DNA of 64,000 nucleotides from Amycolatopsis anabasis (GCF_009765355.1 NZ_VTHK01000002.1:248001-312000); one strand, 5' to 3'. Positions 1 through 11,271 are shown, counted from the first letter of the stretch. Notes: generated from the sequence alone by a model not told the origin. Program-made: numbers and translations.

Positions 1-3000
1 CCGCGCGACCGCTACACCACCCGCTCGCGGCTGGCCATGCAGGAGGTCCTCCTCGAAGAGTTGGAGGGCACGCACCTGGAGTACAGCACCCGGGTCGGCG
101 AGACCACGCTCGCCCAGGTCCACTTCACCGTGCACACCGATCCGGCGAGCCGGATCGAACCGGACACGCTGCACATCCAGGAGCGGCTGAACGCGGCCGT
201 GCGCACCTGGGACGACCTGATCGTGGAAGCCCTGCTGAACGAGCGGCGGGAGCGGGCCGGGGAGCGCGGGGTCTCCATCGGCGCGCTCGGTGAGGAGTCG
301 GCGACCGAACAGGGGCAGCGGTACGCCGCGATCTTCCCCGAGGCGTACAAGGAGGACTTCTCCGCCGAGGTGGCGCTGGCGGACCTGCGCCAGCTCGAGG
401 CGCTCACCGACGAGAACGACCTGAGCATGTCGTTCTACCTGCCGCCGGACGCCGAGGCGGGGGAGCGGCGGTTCAAGCTCTACCTCCTCGGCGAGGGGGT
501 GACCCTGTCCAAGGTGCTGCCCGTGCTGCAGCGGATGGGGGTCGAGGTCGTCGACGAGCGGCCGTACGAACTGCGGCGCGAGGACGGCACCCGGTCCTGG
601 ATCTACGACTTCGGCCTGCGCATCGAGCAGCGGGTGCTGGACGGGATCACCGAGCGCGAGCAGGCCGACCTGCAGGAACGCTTCCAGGACGCCTTCGCGG
701 CCTCCTGGAAGGGCGACTGCGAGGTCGACGGGTTCAACTCGCTGGTGCTCTGCGCCGGGCTGACCTGGCGGCAGGCGGCGGTGTTGCGGGCGTATGCCCG
801 GTACCTGCGGCAGGCGGGCAGCCCGTACTCGCAGGAGTACATCGAGAAGACCGTGCTCGCGCACACCCACATCGCCACCGCGCTGGTGCGGCTGTTCGAG
901 AACCGGTTCGCGCTGGAGCGGGCCGGGACGCAGCGGGAAGCGCAGGCCGACGCGCAGGTCAGCGAGCTGAGCACGATGATCGACGAGGTCACCAGCCTGG
1001 ACTCCGACCGGATCCTGCGCCGGTTGATGTCGGTCATCCTGGCGACGCTGCGGACGAACTACTACGTCACCGACGCCGACGGGAATCCGCGCCCGTACCT
1101 GGCGATCAAGCTGGATCCGCAGGGTGTGCCGGACCTGCCCGAGCCGCGGCCGCGGTTCGAGATCTTCGTCTGCTCACCCCGGGTGGAAGGGGTGCACCTG
1201 CGGTTCGGCGCGGTCGCCCGGGGCGGGCTGCGCTGGTCGGACCGGCGTGAGGACTTCCGCACCGAGATCCTCGGCCTGGTCAAGGCGCAGGCGGTGAAGA
1301 ACGCGGTCATCGTGCCGGTCGGCGCGAAGGGCGGGTTCGTGGTCAAGCGCCCACCGGCGCCGACCGGGGACGCGGGGCTGGACCGCGACGCCCAGACCAA
1401 CGAGGGCATCGCCTGCTACCGCATGTTCATCTCCGGCCTGCTCGACCTCACCGACAACCTGGTCGAGGGCAAGACCGTTCCCGCGCCGGACGTGGTGCGC
1501 CACGACGGCGACGACAGCTACCTGGTGGTGGCCGCGGACAAGGGAACCGCGAAGTTCTCCGACATCGCCAACGAGGTGTCCGCGAGCTACCGGTTCTGGC
1601 TGGGCGACGCGTTCGCGTCCGGTGGTTCGGTGGGCTACGACCACAAGGCGATGGGCATCACCGCCCGCGGTGCGTGGGAGAGCGTCAAACGGCACTTCCG
1701 CGAGCTCGGCGTGGACACCCAGTCCCAGGAGTTCACCGTTGTCGGGATCGGCGACATGGCCGGGGACGTGTTCGGCAACGGCATGCTGCTGTCCGAGCAC
1801 ATCAAGCTGGTGGCCGCCTTCAACCACATGCACATCTTCCTGGACCCGAACCCGGACGCGGCGGCTTCGTTCGCCGAGCGCCGCCGGCTGTTCGACCTGC
1901 CGCGGTCGTCCTGGGACGACTACGACCGTTCGCTGATCAGCGAGGGCGGCGGGATCTACCCGCGCAGCGCGAAGAACATCCCGATCACCCCGCAGGTGCG
2001 CGACGTGCTCGGCCTCGACGAGAGCGTCACCAAACTCGCCCCGGCCGACCTCATGCGCGCCATCCTGCTCGCCCCGGTCGACCTGCTGTGGAACGGCGGG
2101 ATCGGCACCTACGTCAAGGCGGAGAACGAAAGCCACGCCGACGCCGGGGACAAGGCCAACGACGCGGTCCGGGTCAACGGCAAGGACCTGCGGGTGCAGG
2201 TGGTCGGCGAAGGCGGCAACCTCGGGCTGACCCAGCTCGGCCGGATCGAGTTCGCCCGCAACGGCGGCAAGATCAACACCGACGCGCTGGACAACTCGGC
2301 CGGGGTGGACTGCTCCGACCACGAAGTGAACATCAAGATCCTGCTCGACCACCTGGTCGGCACCGGCGAGCTGGAACGCGAGCAGCGCAACGCACTGCTC
2401 GAGGAGATGACCGACGAGGTCGCCGAACTCGTCCTGGCCGACAACTACCAGCAGAACACCGTCCTGGGCATCAGCCGTGCGCACGCGGGGCCGATGGTGT
2501 CGGTGCACGAGCGCCAGGTGGACGCCCTGGAAGCCAAGGGCGTGCTCGACCGGCATCTCGAGGGCCTGCCGAACAAGGCCGCGTTCCGCGAACTGGAGAA
2601 GGCCGGCGCGGGGCTCACCTCGCCGGAACTGGCCACCCTGCTCGCGCACGTCAAACTCGACCTCAAGGACGAGCTCGTCGCCAGCGAGCTGCCGGACGCC
2701 GAGGTGTTCGCCCGGCGGCTGCCGGACTACTTCCCCCGGCCGCTGCGCGCCCGCTTCGGCGACAAGATCGGCGAGCATCCGCTGCACCGGCAGATCATCA
2801 CCACCCTGGTGGTCAACGAGGTGGTCGACGGCGCCGGGATCTCCTACGCCTACCGGCTCGCCGAGGAGATGAACGCGACCGCCACCGACGCGGTGCGCGC
2901 GTACGCCGTGGTCACCAGCGTGTTCGACCTGCCCGCCCTCTGGTCGGCGATCGAGGGCCTGGACAACCTCGTCTCCACCGAGGTCCAGGACGAGATGATG

Positions 3001-3660
3001 CTGGAGACCCGCCGGCTGCTCGACCGCGCGGCCCGGTGGTTCCTGACCAACCGGCCGCAACCGCTCGCCGTGGGGGCCGAGATCAACCGCTTCGGTGCGG
3101 TCGTCGGGGAACTGGCTCCCCGGGTGGCCGAGCTGCAACGCGGCCGGGAAGCCGAAGCGGTGCAGGAGAAACGGGAACGCCTGGTGGAGAAGGGCGTGCC
3201 GGAGGAACTCGCCGGCCGGATCGCGGTGCTGCTGCACACCTACGGCCTGCTGGACGTCACCGAGGGCGCCGAACTGGCCGAGCAGGCGGCCGCCGCGGTG
3301 GACACCGAGCACAGCCCCCTGGAGACGGCCGAGCTGTACTACGCGTTGTCCGATCATCTCGGGGTGGACAAGATGCTCACCTCGGTCAGCGCGTTGCAGC
3401 GGGGCAACCGCTGGCACGCCCTGGCCCGGCTCGCGCTGCGGGACGACATCTACTCGTCGCTGCGGGCGATCATGCTGGACGCCCTGCGGCACAGCGATCC
3501 CGGCGACAGCGCGGACGAGAAGATCGACAAGTGGGAGCAGGTGAACGCGTCGAAGCTCGCCCGGGCCCGGGTCGCGCTCGACGAGATCAACCGGTCCGGC
3601 CGGCTCGACCTCGCCACGCTCTCCGTCGCGGCGCGGCAGATCCGCAGCACGGTGAGGTAG
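1..3660 (+). CDS. gdh: NAD-specific glutamate dehydrogenase (large, L_180-type), 5' end outside window
   Basis: Oxidative deamination of glutamate to 2-oxoglutarate with NAD, in the cytoplasm. The reading frame is open from base 1, and the residues before the first ATG at 37 (PRDRYTTRSRLAMQ) already match the family, so the gene is cut by the window edge rather than starting at 37. The catalytic domain shows GGLRWSDRREDFRTE (about 1222-1266) and VPVGAKGGFVVKR (about 1312-1350); the nucleotide fold shows VVGIGDMAGDVFGNG (about 1738-1782). About 1,219 residues are visible of a family size near 1,600, so part of the N-terminal regulatory region is missing. It is the equivalent of M. tuberculosis Rv2476c by family and gene order. 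A thioesterase gene follows 4 nt after the stop. Confidence 0.95.
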   Translation, partial: PRDRYTTRSRLAMQEVLLEELEGTHLEYSTRVGETTLAQVHFTVHTDPASRIEPDTLHIQERLNAAVRTWDDLIVEALLNERRERAGERGVSIGALGEESATEQGQRYAAIFPEAYKEDFSAEVALADLRQLEALTDENDLSMSFYLPPDAEAGERRFKLYLLGEGVTLSKVLPVLQRMGVEVVDERPYELRREDGTRSWIYDFGLRIEQRVLDGITEREQADLQERFQDAFAASWKGDCEVDGFNSLVLCAGLTWRQAAVLRAYARYLRQAGSPYSQEYIEKTVLAHTHIATALVRLFENRFALERAGTQREAQADAQVSELSTMIDEVTSLDSDRILRRLMSVILATLRTNYYVTDADGNPRPYLAIKLDPQGVPDLPEPRPRFEIFVCSPRVEGVHLRFGAVARGGLRWSDRREDFRTEILGLVKAQAVKNAVIVPVGAKGGFVVKRPPAPTGDAGLDRDAQTNEGIACYRMFISGLLDLTDNLVEGKTVPAPDVVRHDGDDSYLVVAADKGTAKFSDIANEVSASYRFWLGDAFASGGSVGYDHKAMGITARGAWESVKRHFRELGVDTQSQEFTVVGIGDMAGDVFGNGMLLSEHIKLVAAFNHMHIFLDPNPDAAASFAERRRLFDLPRSSWDDYDRSLISEGGGIYPRSAKNIPITPQVRDVLGLDESVTKLAPADLMRAILLAPVDLLWNGGIGTYVKAENESHADAGDKANDAVRVNGKDLRVQVVGEGGNLGLTQLGRIEFARNGGKINTDALDNSAGVDCSDHEVNIKILLDHLVGTGELEREQRNALLEEMTDEVAELVLADNYQQNTVLGISRAHAGPMVSVHERQVDALEAKGVLDRHLEGLPNKAAFRELEKAGAGLTSPELATLLAHVKLDLKDELVASELPDAEVFARRLPDYFPRPLRARFGDKIGEHPLHRQIITTLVVNEVVDGAGISYAYRLAEEMNATATDAVRAYAVVTSVFDLPALWSAIEGLDNLVSTEVQDEMMLETRRLLDRAARWFLTNRPQPLAVGAEINRFGAVVGELAPRVAELQRGREAEAVQEKRERLVEKGVPEELAGRIAVLLHTYGLLDVTEGAELAEQAAAAVDTEHSPLETAELYYALSDHLGVDKMLTSVSALQRGNRWHALARLALRDDIYSSLRAIMLDALRHSDPGDSADEKIDKWEQVNASKLARARVALDEINRSGRLDLATLSVAARQIRSTVR

Positions 3661-3664
3661 GCAG

Positions 3665-4090
3665 GTGCACGTTGCGATGGTCCGGCCGCGATGGTCGGAC
3701 ATGGACGCGTTCGGGCACGTCAACCACGCCAGCATGGTCACCCTGCTGGAAGAGGCGCGCGTGCCCCTGCTGTTCGACGGCGCCCGGCGCGCCGGGCTCA
3801 CCGAGCTGCCCAAGGGCATCGTGGTGGTCCGGCTCGCCGTCCGCTACCACGCCCCGGTGATCGTCGGCGACGGCGAGCTCCGGATCGAGATGTCCTTGTC
3901 CGAACTCAGGTTCTCCTCGTTCACCGTCGACTACAAGGTCCATAGTGGACCGTCCGAATCGGACAAGGTCGCGGTCACCGCGGAGACCGTGCTGGCTCCG
4001 TATGATGTGGGCAGGGGAGGCCCGCGTCGGCTGAGCGACGCCGAGCGGGACTTCCTCGCCGAAGCCCTGAGCGATGGGGGATCGCCGTGA
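3665..4090 (+). CDS. Hotdog-fold acyl-CoA thioesterase (4HBT family)
   Basis: A 141-residue single hotdog domain. The N-terminus has the family signature WSDMDAFGHVNHASMVTLLEEAR, in which the Asp and the following Asn-His region form the usual active site. The GTG start lies 4 nt after the dehydrogenase stop, so the two are probably co-transcribed. The acyl substrate cannot be read from the sequence. By position it corresponds to M. tuberculosis Rv2475c. Its last bases overlap the next gene by 4 nt (GTGA), which suggests translational coupling. Confidence 0.88.
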   Translation: MHVAMVRPRWSDMDAFGHVNHASMVTLLEEARVPLLFDGARRAGLTELPKGIVVVRLAVRYHAPVIVGDGELRIEMSLSELRFSSFTVDYKVHSGPSESDKVAVTAETVLAPYDVGRGGPRRLSDAERDFLAEALSDGGSP

Positions 4091-4722
4091 CCGAGCTGTA
4101 CATCCCCGGCGCCGACGACCGGGAGACCCTGGGCGCGTTCGTCGCCCGCGCGGTGCGGCTGGACGGCCAGGCGGTCGTGCGGTTGCGCAACCGCGGCGAC
4201 GAGGTGGTCGAGGCCTGGGTCGCGACCCCGTTCGACGTGCTGGCCACCCGGGCGGTGACCGGTCAGATCACGCCCGGGGACGTGACGGTGTCCGGTAACG
4301 AACTGCTGGCGGCGCTCACCGTCACCCCGGGCGAGCGGATGGATCCCGGGCCGCCGCGCGATCTGATGTGGCATTCCGAACTGCCCGCCCCCGGCCGATG
4401 GCAGACGGTCGACGATCTGCCCGCGACCGTGGTGGCGCAGCTCGCCGAGCAGGGGGTCGCCGTCGCCCGGGACAACACCGGTCCGCACGGCACCCCGCCC
4501 GCCTCGCTGATGGACCAGGCCGTGCTGACGGTCAGCGGGGACAGCCTGGAGGTCAAGGTCCAGCTCCGGTGCCTGTTCGCCCTGTCCGGGATGGGGTTTG
4601 TCGACTCGTCGATCGAAGACGACGTCGTGCGGGTGACCGCGACCGATTCGTGGCTGCGGCTGGACGCCCGTTACGGCGCGGTCCTGCGGCGGAGGCACGC
4701 ACTGCTGCCGCTGCTGTTCTGA
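4087..4722 (+). CDS. Conserved actinobacterial protein of unknown function (Rv2474c-like by position)
   Basis: A 211-residue soluble protein with no signal peptide or membrane segment. The C-terminal part, rich in V, D and R, looks beta-stranded (DDVVRVTATDSWLRLDARYGAVLRR). I do not recognise a catalytic motif. The GTG start overlaps the thioesterase stop by 4 nt, so it is probably translated with it. The order gdh - thioesterase - this gene matches Rv2476c - Rv2475c - Rv2474c, which supports a conserved functional link, still unknown. A 12-bp stem-loop just after the stop probably ends the operon. Confidence 0.8.
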   Translation: MTELYIPGADDRETLGAFVARAVRLDGQAVVRLRNRGDEVVEAWVATPFDVLATRAVTGQITPGDVTVSGNELLAALTVTPGERMDPGPPRDLMWHSELPAPGRWQTVDDLPATVVAQLAEQGVAVARDNTGPHGTPPASLMDQAVLTVSGDSLEVKVQLRCLFALSGMGFVDSSIEDDVVRVTATDSWLRLDARYGAVLRRRHALLPLLF

Positions 4723-4740
4723 GTTCTTACCGGGTGCTTA

Positions 4741-4769
4741 CGGCCGCCGATCGGGTGGATCGGCGGCCG
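4741..4769. terminator. Stem-loop after the gdh operon
   Basis: Arms CGGCCGCCGATC (4741-4752) and GATCGGCGGCCG (4758-4769) pair perfectly around a 5-nt loop. There is no T-run, as is common in actinobacteria. It lies between the stop at 4722 and the next start at 4792. Confidence 0.65.
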
Positions 4770-4791
4770 GGCGGGTGTCATCGTAGGGATC

Positions 4792-5085
4792 ATGACCGAA
4801 CAGCGCGGGCCGAAGGCCGATCCCACGGCGGACTGGCTGGCCGAAATCCGCCCGGAAGAGACCCCGTGGCGCACCGAACGGCCCGCGACGGCGGAACCGG
4901 CGCCCGATCATCCTGACCACCCGGTGAAGTGGGCGCGGACCAGGAAGGCCGCCCGGATCGCCGGGCAGGCCGCGCCGTACGTGCAGACCGCCGCGCTCGC
5001 GGGCTGGGTGGCCACCGAGATCTTCGACGACGACGTTCCCGATCCGGGCTTCGACGCGAGCACCGGGATGGACGGCGGCGCTTGA
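4792..5085 (+). CDS. Small hypothetical protein
   Basis: A 97-residue protein starting at an ATG 9 nt before a charged, proline-rich N-terminal half. The C-terminal half has a short amphipathic or weakly hydrophobic stretch (AAPYVQTAALAGWVATEIF) and an acidic tail. No domain is recognised. It stands alone between the gdh operon terminator and the convergent DUF305 gene. Coding is supported by open-frame GC3 bias and a plausible start, but by nothing else. Confidence 0.6.
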   Translation: MTEQRGPKADPTADWLAEIRPEETPWRTERPATAEPAPDHPDHPVKWARTRKAARIAGQAAPYVQTAALAGWVATEIFDDDVPDPGFDASTGMDGGA

Positions 5086-5107
5086 CGGTCAACTGCGGGA
5101 ATGTGCG

Positions 5108-5755
5108 CTACAGATTCGCGAGCATGCCCCGCAGTCGCTCGATTTCGGCGGTCTGGGTGGTGATCACTTCCTGCGCCATCTGCTGGGCCCGGACTTCGAC
5201 CCCGCCGGAGAGTTCCTGCTCGGCCATGGTGAGCGCGCCCTGGTGGTGGGTGATCATCAGTTCCAGGAACTTCCGGTCGAACTCCCGGCCGCCGGCGGCG
5301 CGCAGTTCGTCGAGCTGAGCTGGGGTCGCCATCCCGGGCATCAGCCCGTGCTCGGCACCGCCGTGCCCGGCGTGGCCCTCCGCCGGAACCGGTTTGCCGT
5401 GGTCGCCGAGCCAGCCGTGCATCATCGCGATCTCGGCGCCCTGCGCCGCGGCGATCCGGTCCGCGATCCCGCGTACCCGGTCGTCCTGCGATTTGGCGGC
5501 GACCAGATCGGTCATCGTGATCGCCTGCCGGTGGTGCGGGATCATCATGGTCACGTAGTTCACGTCGATCCCGTTCGGCACGGCGGCCTGCCGGTGCTCC
5601 CCGGCGCGTTCCGGCGGGACGACCGTTCCCGGATCGCCGGGTTTGCCGGGCAGGACCACCGGGGCGGACGCCGGGGGAGGCGGGGGCGCGGCGGCCTCGC
5701 CCGAACAACCGGTGAGCGCGGCCACCACCAGGAGCACGGCCGGGAGCGACTTCAT
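5108..5755 (-). CDS. DUF305 lipoprotein
   Basis: A 215-residue exported lipoprotein. The start at 5755 was chosen because it gives a clean lipoprotein signal (MKSLPAVLLVVAALTGCSGE, lipobox LTGC); the open frame extends further upstream without coding character. After a Pro/Ala linker comes the DUF305 four-helix domain with its His/Met-rich signatures MMIPHHRQAITM, AEIAMMHGWL and MITHHQGALTMAEQ. Such clusters suggest binding of copper or another soft metal, which is an inference. It is divergent from the LVIVD gene, sharing a 133-nt promoter region. Confidence 0.88.
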   Translation of the reverse strand: MKSLPAVLLVVAALTGCSGEAAAPPPPPASAPVVLPGKPGDPGTVVPPERAGEHRQAAVPNGIDVNYVTMMIPHHRQAITMTDLVAAKSQDDRVRGIADRIAAAQGAEIAMMHGWLGDHGKPVPAEGHAGHGGAEHGLMPGMATPAQLDELRAAGGREFDRKFLELMITHHQGALTMAEQELSGGVEVRAQQMAQEVITTQTAEIERLRGMLANL

Positions 5756-5888
5756 CGGGCCAGCGAACCCGGCGGATCGGGGAAGTGTCAACAACCCGCC
5801 ACACGAGACCCGCCGTTCGTCGCTACTCCGGCGACGGGTAAAGACGAGATAATCCCCGGGCAAACCCTCGCCGAGAGGAGTCCGCGCC

Positions 5889-7310
<1,422 letters not shown>

Positions 7311-7321
7311 CCGCCGGACAA

Positions 7322-8920
7322 CTAGACAAGCCACGCCGCCGCGTCCGGCGGCAGCCTGCCCTCGACCAGTTCCGTGCTGGTGAGCAGCACTTCGCCCGGG
7401 GGCAGCGCCACCGGGGACGCCGAGGTGTTCAGCACGCACACCAGCCCGCCCGGCGCCCGGCGGAACGCGAAGCAGCCCGCCGGCGCGCCGTACCACTCGA
7501 TCTCGCCGCCGTCGAAGGCCGGATGGTCGCGGCGCAGTTCCAACGCGTGCCGGTAGAGCGAGAGCGTGGACCCGGTGTCCTCGAGCTGAGCCTCCACGGT
7601 CAGCGCCGCCCAGTCCTCCGGCATCGGTAGCCAGGTCGCCGCGTTGGTGGAGAACGCGAACGGCGGTTCGCCGCCCTCCCAAGGGATCGGCACGCGGGCG
7701 ACATCGCGGGAATGCGCGGCCCCGCTGGTTCGCGCGCGCGGATCGGCCATCGCCTCGGGCGGCAGTTCCACGTTGCCCAGCCCGAGTTCTTCGCCGTTGT
7801 ACAGGTAGACCACGCCGGGCAGCGCGAGTTCGACGAGCGCCATCGCGCGTGCCCGCAGCACGCCCTGCGCGCCGCCGCCGTACCGGCTCACCTGGCGCCA
7901 CACGTCGTGGTTGGACAGCGTCCAGGTCGAGGGCTGCGCGTTGGCCAGCGAGCGCTCGATCGTGCCGCGCATCGCGTCCGCGTCGAAGTGGGTGAGCACG
8001 AGCCGGAAGTTGAAGGCCAGGTGCAGCTCGTCCGGGCGCAGGTAGCGGGCCAGCCGCTCCTCGTCGGGCACCCAGACCTCGCCGACCGCCATCGTGCCCG
8101 GGTACTCGTCGAGCACCTTGCGGATCCGCTGGTGGATCTCGTGCACGCCGTCGTTGTCGAAGCGCGGGTCGAAATAGGAGGACATGCCCGAGGGGTCCGC
8201 ACGCGGGTCCATATCGGGCAGGCCCGGAGGTTTGGCCATCCCGTGCGCCACGTCGATCCGGAAGCCGTCCACCCCGCGGTTCAGCCAGAACCGCAACGTC
8301 CGCTCCAGATCGGCGTGCACCTCCGGATTGGCGAAGTTGAGATCCGGTTGCTCGGGAGCGAACAGGTGCAGGTACCACTGACCGTCCGGGACCCGGGTCC
8401 AGGCCGGTCCGCCGAACGCGCTGACCCAGTTGTTGGGCGGGTGTTCCCCGGACGGGCCCCGGCCGTCGCGGAACACGTACCGCTCCCGTTCGGGACTGCC
8501 GGGGCGTGCGGCCAGGGCGGCCCGGAACCAGGCGTGCTCGCTGCTGGTGTGGTTGGGCACCACGTCGATGGTGACCTTGATGCCGCGTGCGTGCGCTTCG
8601 GCGACCAGCGCGTCGAACGCGGCCAGGTCGCCGAAAAGCGGGTCGACGTCCCGCGGGTCCGCGACGTCGTAGCCGTGGTCCGCCATGGGGGAGCGGAAGA
8701 ACGGGGTCAGCCAGAGCGCGTCCACGCCGAGCAGTTCCAGGTAGCCCAGGCGGCTGCGCACGCCCTCCAGGTCACCGATCCCGTCGCCGTCCGAATCCGC
8801 GAAGGACCGCACGTAGATCTGATAGAAAACCGCGTCCTGCCACCAAAGGGAGCCGTTCGCTCCCTCGCCTCTGCCGTCGACCGATCTGCGCACGATGCGC
8901 AATCCTGCCAGTTCGATCAC
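7322..8920 (-). CDS. aglA: GH13 alpha-glucosidase / oligo-1,6-glucosidase (AglA-like)
   Basis: A 532-residue cytoplasmic (no signal peptide) GH13 enzyme that hydrolyses alpha-glucosides such as maltose or isomaltose. The TIM-barrel motifs appear in order: WWQDAVFYQIYVRSF, DVVPNHTSSEH (region I), GFRIDVAH with the nucleophile Asp (region II), VGEVW with the acid/base Glu (region III) and LSNHD (region IV). The C-terminal beta domain ends with VALPPGEVLLTSTELVEG. A GTG at 8920 is used; a slightly later start is possible, because family members often begin close to the WWQDAVFYQ motif. Gene order matches M. tuberculosis Rv2471 (aglA) beside glbO. Confidence 0.92.
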   Translation of the reverse strand: MIELAGLRIVRRSVDGRGEGANGSLWWQDAVFYQIYVRSFADSDGDGIGDLEGVRSRLGYLELLGVDALWLTPFFRSPMADHGYDVADPRDVDPLFGDLAAFDALVAEAHARGIKVTIDVVPNHTSSEHAWFRAALAARPGSPERERYVFRDGRGPSGEHPPNNWVSAFGGPAWTRVPDGQWYLHLFAPEQPDLNFANPEVHADLERTLRFWLNRGVDGFRIDVAHGMAKPPGLPDMDPRADPSGMSSYFDPRFDNDGVHEIHQRIRKVLDEYPGTMAVGEVWVPDEERLARYLRPDELHLAFNFRLVLTHFDADAMRGTIERSLANAQPSTWTLSNHDVWRQVSRYGGGAQGVLRARAMALVELALPGVVYLYNGEELGLGNVELPPEAMADPRARTSGAAHSRDVARVPIPWEGGEPPFAFSTNAATWLPMPEDWAALTVEAQLEDTGSTLSLYRHALELRRDHPAFDGGEIEWYGAPAGCFAFRRAPGGLVCVLNTSASPVALPPGEVLLTSTELVEGRLPPDAAAWLV

Positions 8921-8938
8921 GGCCCGATGAAGGCCGCC

Positions 8939-9361
8939 TTACAGCCAGCTGTTCATCATGCTGTGCGCGGCCATTTCCAGGTAGTTCCAGAGCTGCTGCC
9001 GGTACGGTTCGGCGAGTTCGGCCTCGTCCACCGCGACCCGCATCGCGCGCAGCCACGCGTCCCGCTCGAGGGGACCGATCTTGAACGGCGCGTGCCGCAT
9101 CCGCAGGCGCGGATGACCGCGCCGGTCGGAGTAGGTGTGCGGACCGCCCCAGTACTGCATGAGGAACAGCCGCAACCGCTCCTCGGCGGGGCCGAGATCG
9201 GCTTCCGGGTAGAGCGGGCGCAGGATCTCGTCCTCGGCGACCTCGGCGTAGAACCGCGCCACGATCTTGCGGAACGTCGGTTCGCCGCCCACCGCGTCGT
9301 AGAAACTCTGCGGATCCGCCGCTTCGCTGCTCACTTCTGCCACCGCTCCATCCTCGCTCAT
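8939..9361 (-). CDS. glbO: Truncated haemoglobin O (group II)
   Basis: A 140-residue group II truncated haemoglobin, a haem protein linked to O2/NO chemistry and membrane-associated respiration in mycobacteria. Family residues are visible: Tyr in ARFYAEV (B10), Tyr in RPLYPEADL (CD1), the proximal His in RMRHAPFKI (F8) and Trp in ERDAWLRAM (G8). The stretch [22 protein letters not shown] is diagnostic. The start at 9361 overlaps the mscS stop by 4 nt (ATGA), so it is translationally coupled to mscS. The N-terminus is about 15 residues longer than the M. tuberculosis protein; GTG codons downstream are alternatives. Confidence 0.95.
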   Translation of the reverse strand: MSEDGAVAEVSSEAADPQSFYDAVGGEPTFRKIVARFYAEVAEDEILRPLYPEADLGPAEERLRLFLMQYWGGPHTYSDRRGHPRLRMRHAPFKIGPLERDAWLRAMRVAVDEAELAEPYRQQLWNYLEMAAHSMMNSWL

Positions 9362-10356
9362 TCGCCCGCGGGCCTCCCACCGGCCGACGGACCGGTGAAG
9401 AACCGGCCCAGCGGCGGCTCGAACCCGGCGTCCTCCAGGGCGGCGATGATGCGCGCCCGCAGCGCCCGCTGCACGGCCCACTGCTTCCCGGGCCGAACCT
9501 TCACCGTCAGCCTGAGCTTGATGCCCTCCGGTGTGACACTTTCCACACCGAGAACCTCCGGCGGCTCCATCACATCGGTGGACAGCGGCTCGCTCGTGGT
9601 CGCCGCGTTCGCGGTCTCGGCGAGCACCTCGGTCGCCCGGTCCACGTCGGCGGAGTAGGGCAGCGGCACGTCGACCACGGCGACCGCGAAGCCCTGGCTC
9701 GAGTTGCCGACCCGCAGCACCTCGCCGTTGCGCACGTACCAGACGGTGCCGTTGAGGTCCCGCAGCGTGGTGATCCGCAGGCCGACGGCCTCGACGGTGC
9801 CGGTCGCCTCGCCGATGTCGACCACGTCGCCGACGCCGTACTGGTCCTCGACCATCATGAACATGCCGGACAGGAAGTCCTTGACCAGGTTCTGCGCGCC
9901 GAATCCGAGCGCGACCCCGACGATCCCGGCCGACGCGATGATCGGACCGAGGTTGATCCCCAGTTCGCTGAGGATCTGGAGAAGCGCGAACCCGTAGACG
10001 ACGAACGTGGTCACCGACTTGAGCACCGAGCCGATGGTCTTCGCGCGCTGCCGGCGGCGTTCGACCACCATCGGCCCGAGCATCTCGGGCGCGCGTTCGC
10101 GCAACGGGCGCAGCAGCGCGGGGAGTTTCCCGCGGCCGTTGTTCTCCGGAATCGTGGTGAGACGGTCGATCAGCCTGCGGACCAGGAAGCGGATCAGGAA
10201 CGCGACGACCACGATGAGCAGGATCTTCAGCGGCTTGGCCACGATCCACCCGGCCGAGGCGGAAAGCCACTCGTTGTGGCTCCAGCCGTACACCCAGTTA
10301 CACCAGGTCCCCGGCTGGTCGACGCACTGGGGCCTCTCGCTGAGCAACCGAATCAC
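9358..10356 (-). CDS. MscS-family mechanosensitive channel
   Basis: A 332-residue inner-membrane channel that would release solutes on hypo-osmotic shock. There are three membrane segments: about residues 32-52 ([21 protein letters not shown]), 110-130 ([19 protein letters not shown]) and the Gly/Ala-rich pore helix ([29 protein letters not shown]). The cytoplasmic beta domain ([40 protein letters not shown]) and the C-terminal alpha/beta domain follow. It is the first gene of a pair with glbO. The coupling of a channel to a haemoglobin is probably positional rather than mechanistic. Confidence 0.93.
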   Translation of the reverse strand: MIRLLSERPQCVDQPGTWCNWVYGWSHNEWLSASAGWIVAKPLKILLIVVVAFLIRFLVRRLIDRLTTIPENNGRGKLPALLRPLRERAPEMLGPMVVERRRQRAKTIGSVLKSVTTFVVYGFALLQILSELGINLGPIIASAGIVGVALGFGAQNLVKDFLSGMFMMVEDQYGVGDVVDIGEATGTVEAVGLRITTLRDLNGTVWYVRNGEVLRVGNSSQGFAVAVVDVPLPYSADVDRATEVLAETANAATTSEPLSTDVMEPPEVLGVESVTPEGIKLRLTVKVRPGKQWAVQRALRARIIAALEDAGFEPPLGRFFTGPSAGGRPAGE

Positions 10357-10463
10357 CTCGGAGCGTGTTCCCTTCTCATCTCATGTTCACCCGGCTTAAC
10401 GGGGATGTTGAACCGTCGTCATCGGACACGTCATCTAACACACGTGCACTTTTGGGGGGATCT

Positions 10464-11225
10464 GTGGTCGACTATGCCTGCACCGGTGGAGGTGGTCGAG
10501 TGCCAGACCGACAACCGATCTCCTTCGGCGCCCCGGGCCGTTCCGCGGCCGGGCAGGCGCCGGAGGTCGTCCTGTGTGCCTATCCGGGTGGTGGTGCCCA
10601 GCCGACTGGGCCCCAGCCGAGTGGGCCTCCCTCACGTGGTGGCCGGACGGCTCGTCCGCACGGCCAGCGTAGAGGGCGGGACCCCGGGGGAGGTTCGTCG
10701 GGACCGCAGTGGGGGCGGCGCCGGGTGCTGCTGCTCAACGCGACGTTCGAACCGCTGACCGCGCTGCCGCTGCGGCGCGCGGTCGTGCTCGTCGTCTGCG
10801 GCAAGGCCGAGGTCGTGCACGGCGATCCGGCGGGGGTGAGCCTGCACGCCGCCAGCGTGGCGGTACCCGTGCCGTCGGTGATCAGGCTGAGCACGTACGT
10901 GCGGGTGCCCTATCGCGCGAAGGTGCCGTTGACGCGGGCCGGGCTGATGCACCGGGACCACTACCGGTGCGCTTACTGCGGCGGCCGGGCGGAAACGATA
11001 GATCACGTGATCCCGCGCAGCCGCGGTGGCCCCCACGCCTGGGAGAACTGCGTCGCGTGCTGCGCGAAGTGCAACCACCGCAAGGCCGACCGGCTGCTGT
11101 CCGAGCTGGGCTGGCGCCTCCGGGTGGTGCCCCGGGCGCCGCACGGTCCGCATTGGCGGCTGCTCGCGCACTCGGGCGACGCGGATCCGCTGTGGCGACC
11201 GTACCTCGGCGCCCCAGCCGCTTGA
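10464..11225 (+). CDS. HNH endonuclease domain protein (Rv2469c-like)
   Basis: A 253-residue protein. The GTG at 10464 is chosen because GGGGGA ends 3 nt upstream; the open frame reaches back to 10365 but with poor coding character. The first about 85 residues are low-complexity, Pro/Gly/Arg rich. The C-terminal half has the conserved LLLNATFEPLTALPLRRAVVLVVCGKAEVV region and a canonical HNH motif: CAYCG, DHVIPRSRGGPHAWENCVACC and CNHRKADR. The four cysteines should bind structural zinc. The family is conserved across actinobacteria; its nucleic acid substrate is unknown. The gene order (beside glbO/ctaJ) matches M. tuberculosis Rv2469c. Confidence 0.88.
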   Translation: MVDYACTGGGGRVPDRQPISFGAPGRSAAGQAPEVVLCAYPGGGAQPTGPQPSGPPSRGGRTARPHGQRRGRDPGGGSSGPQWGRRRVLLLNATFEPLTALPLRRAVVLVVCGKAEVVHGDPAGVSLHAASVAVPVPSVIRLSTYVRVPYRAKVPLTRAGLMHRDHYRCAYCGGRAETIDHVIPRSRGGPHAWENCVACCAKCNHRKADRLLSELGWRLRVVPRAPHGPHWRLLAHSGDADPLWRPYLGAPAA

Positions 11226-11271
11226 GTTGGCTGGGGCTCGCCGACGGTCGTCTTTTGGCGTGCGCCGAGTT

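Noticed and set aside
1174..3819. Long minus-strand open frame opposite the glutamate dehydrogenase gene
   Set aside because: Antisense frame with low-complexity His/Arg/Gly-rich translation, a GC-bias artefact. The same applies to the long antisense frames at 12805-16329, 35257-38430 and 40658-43801.
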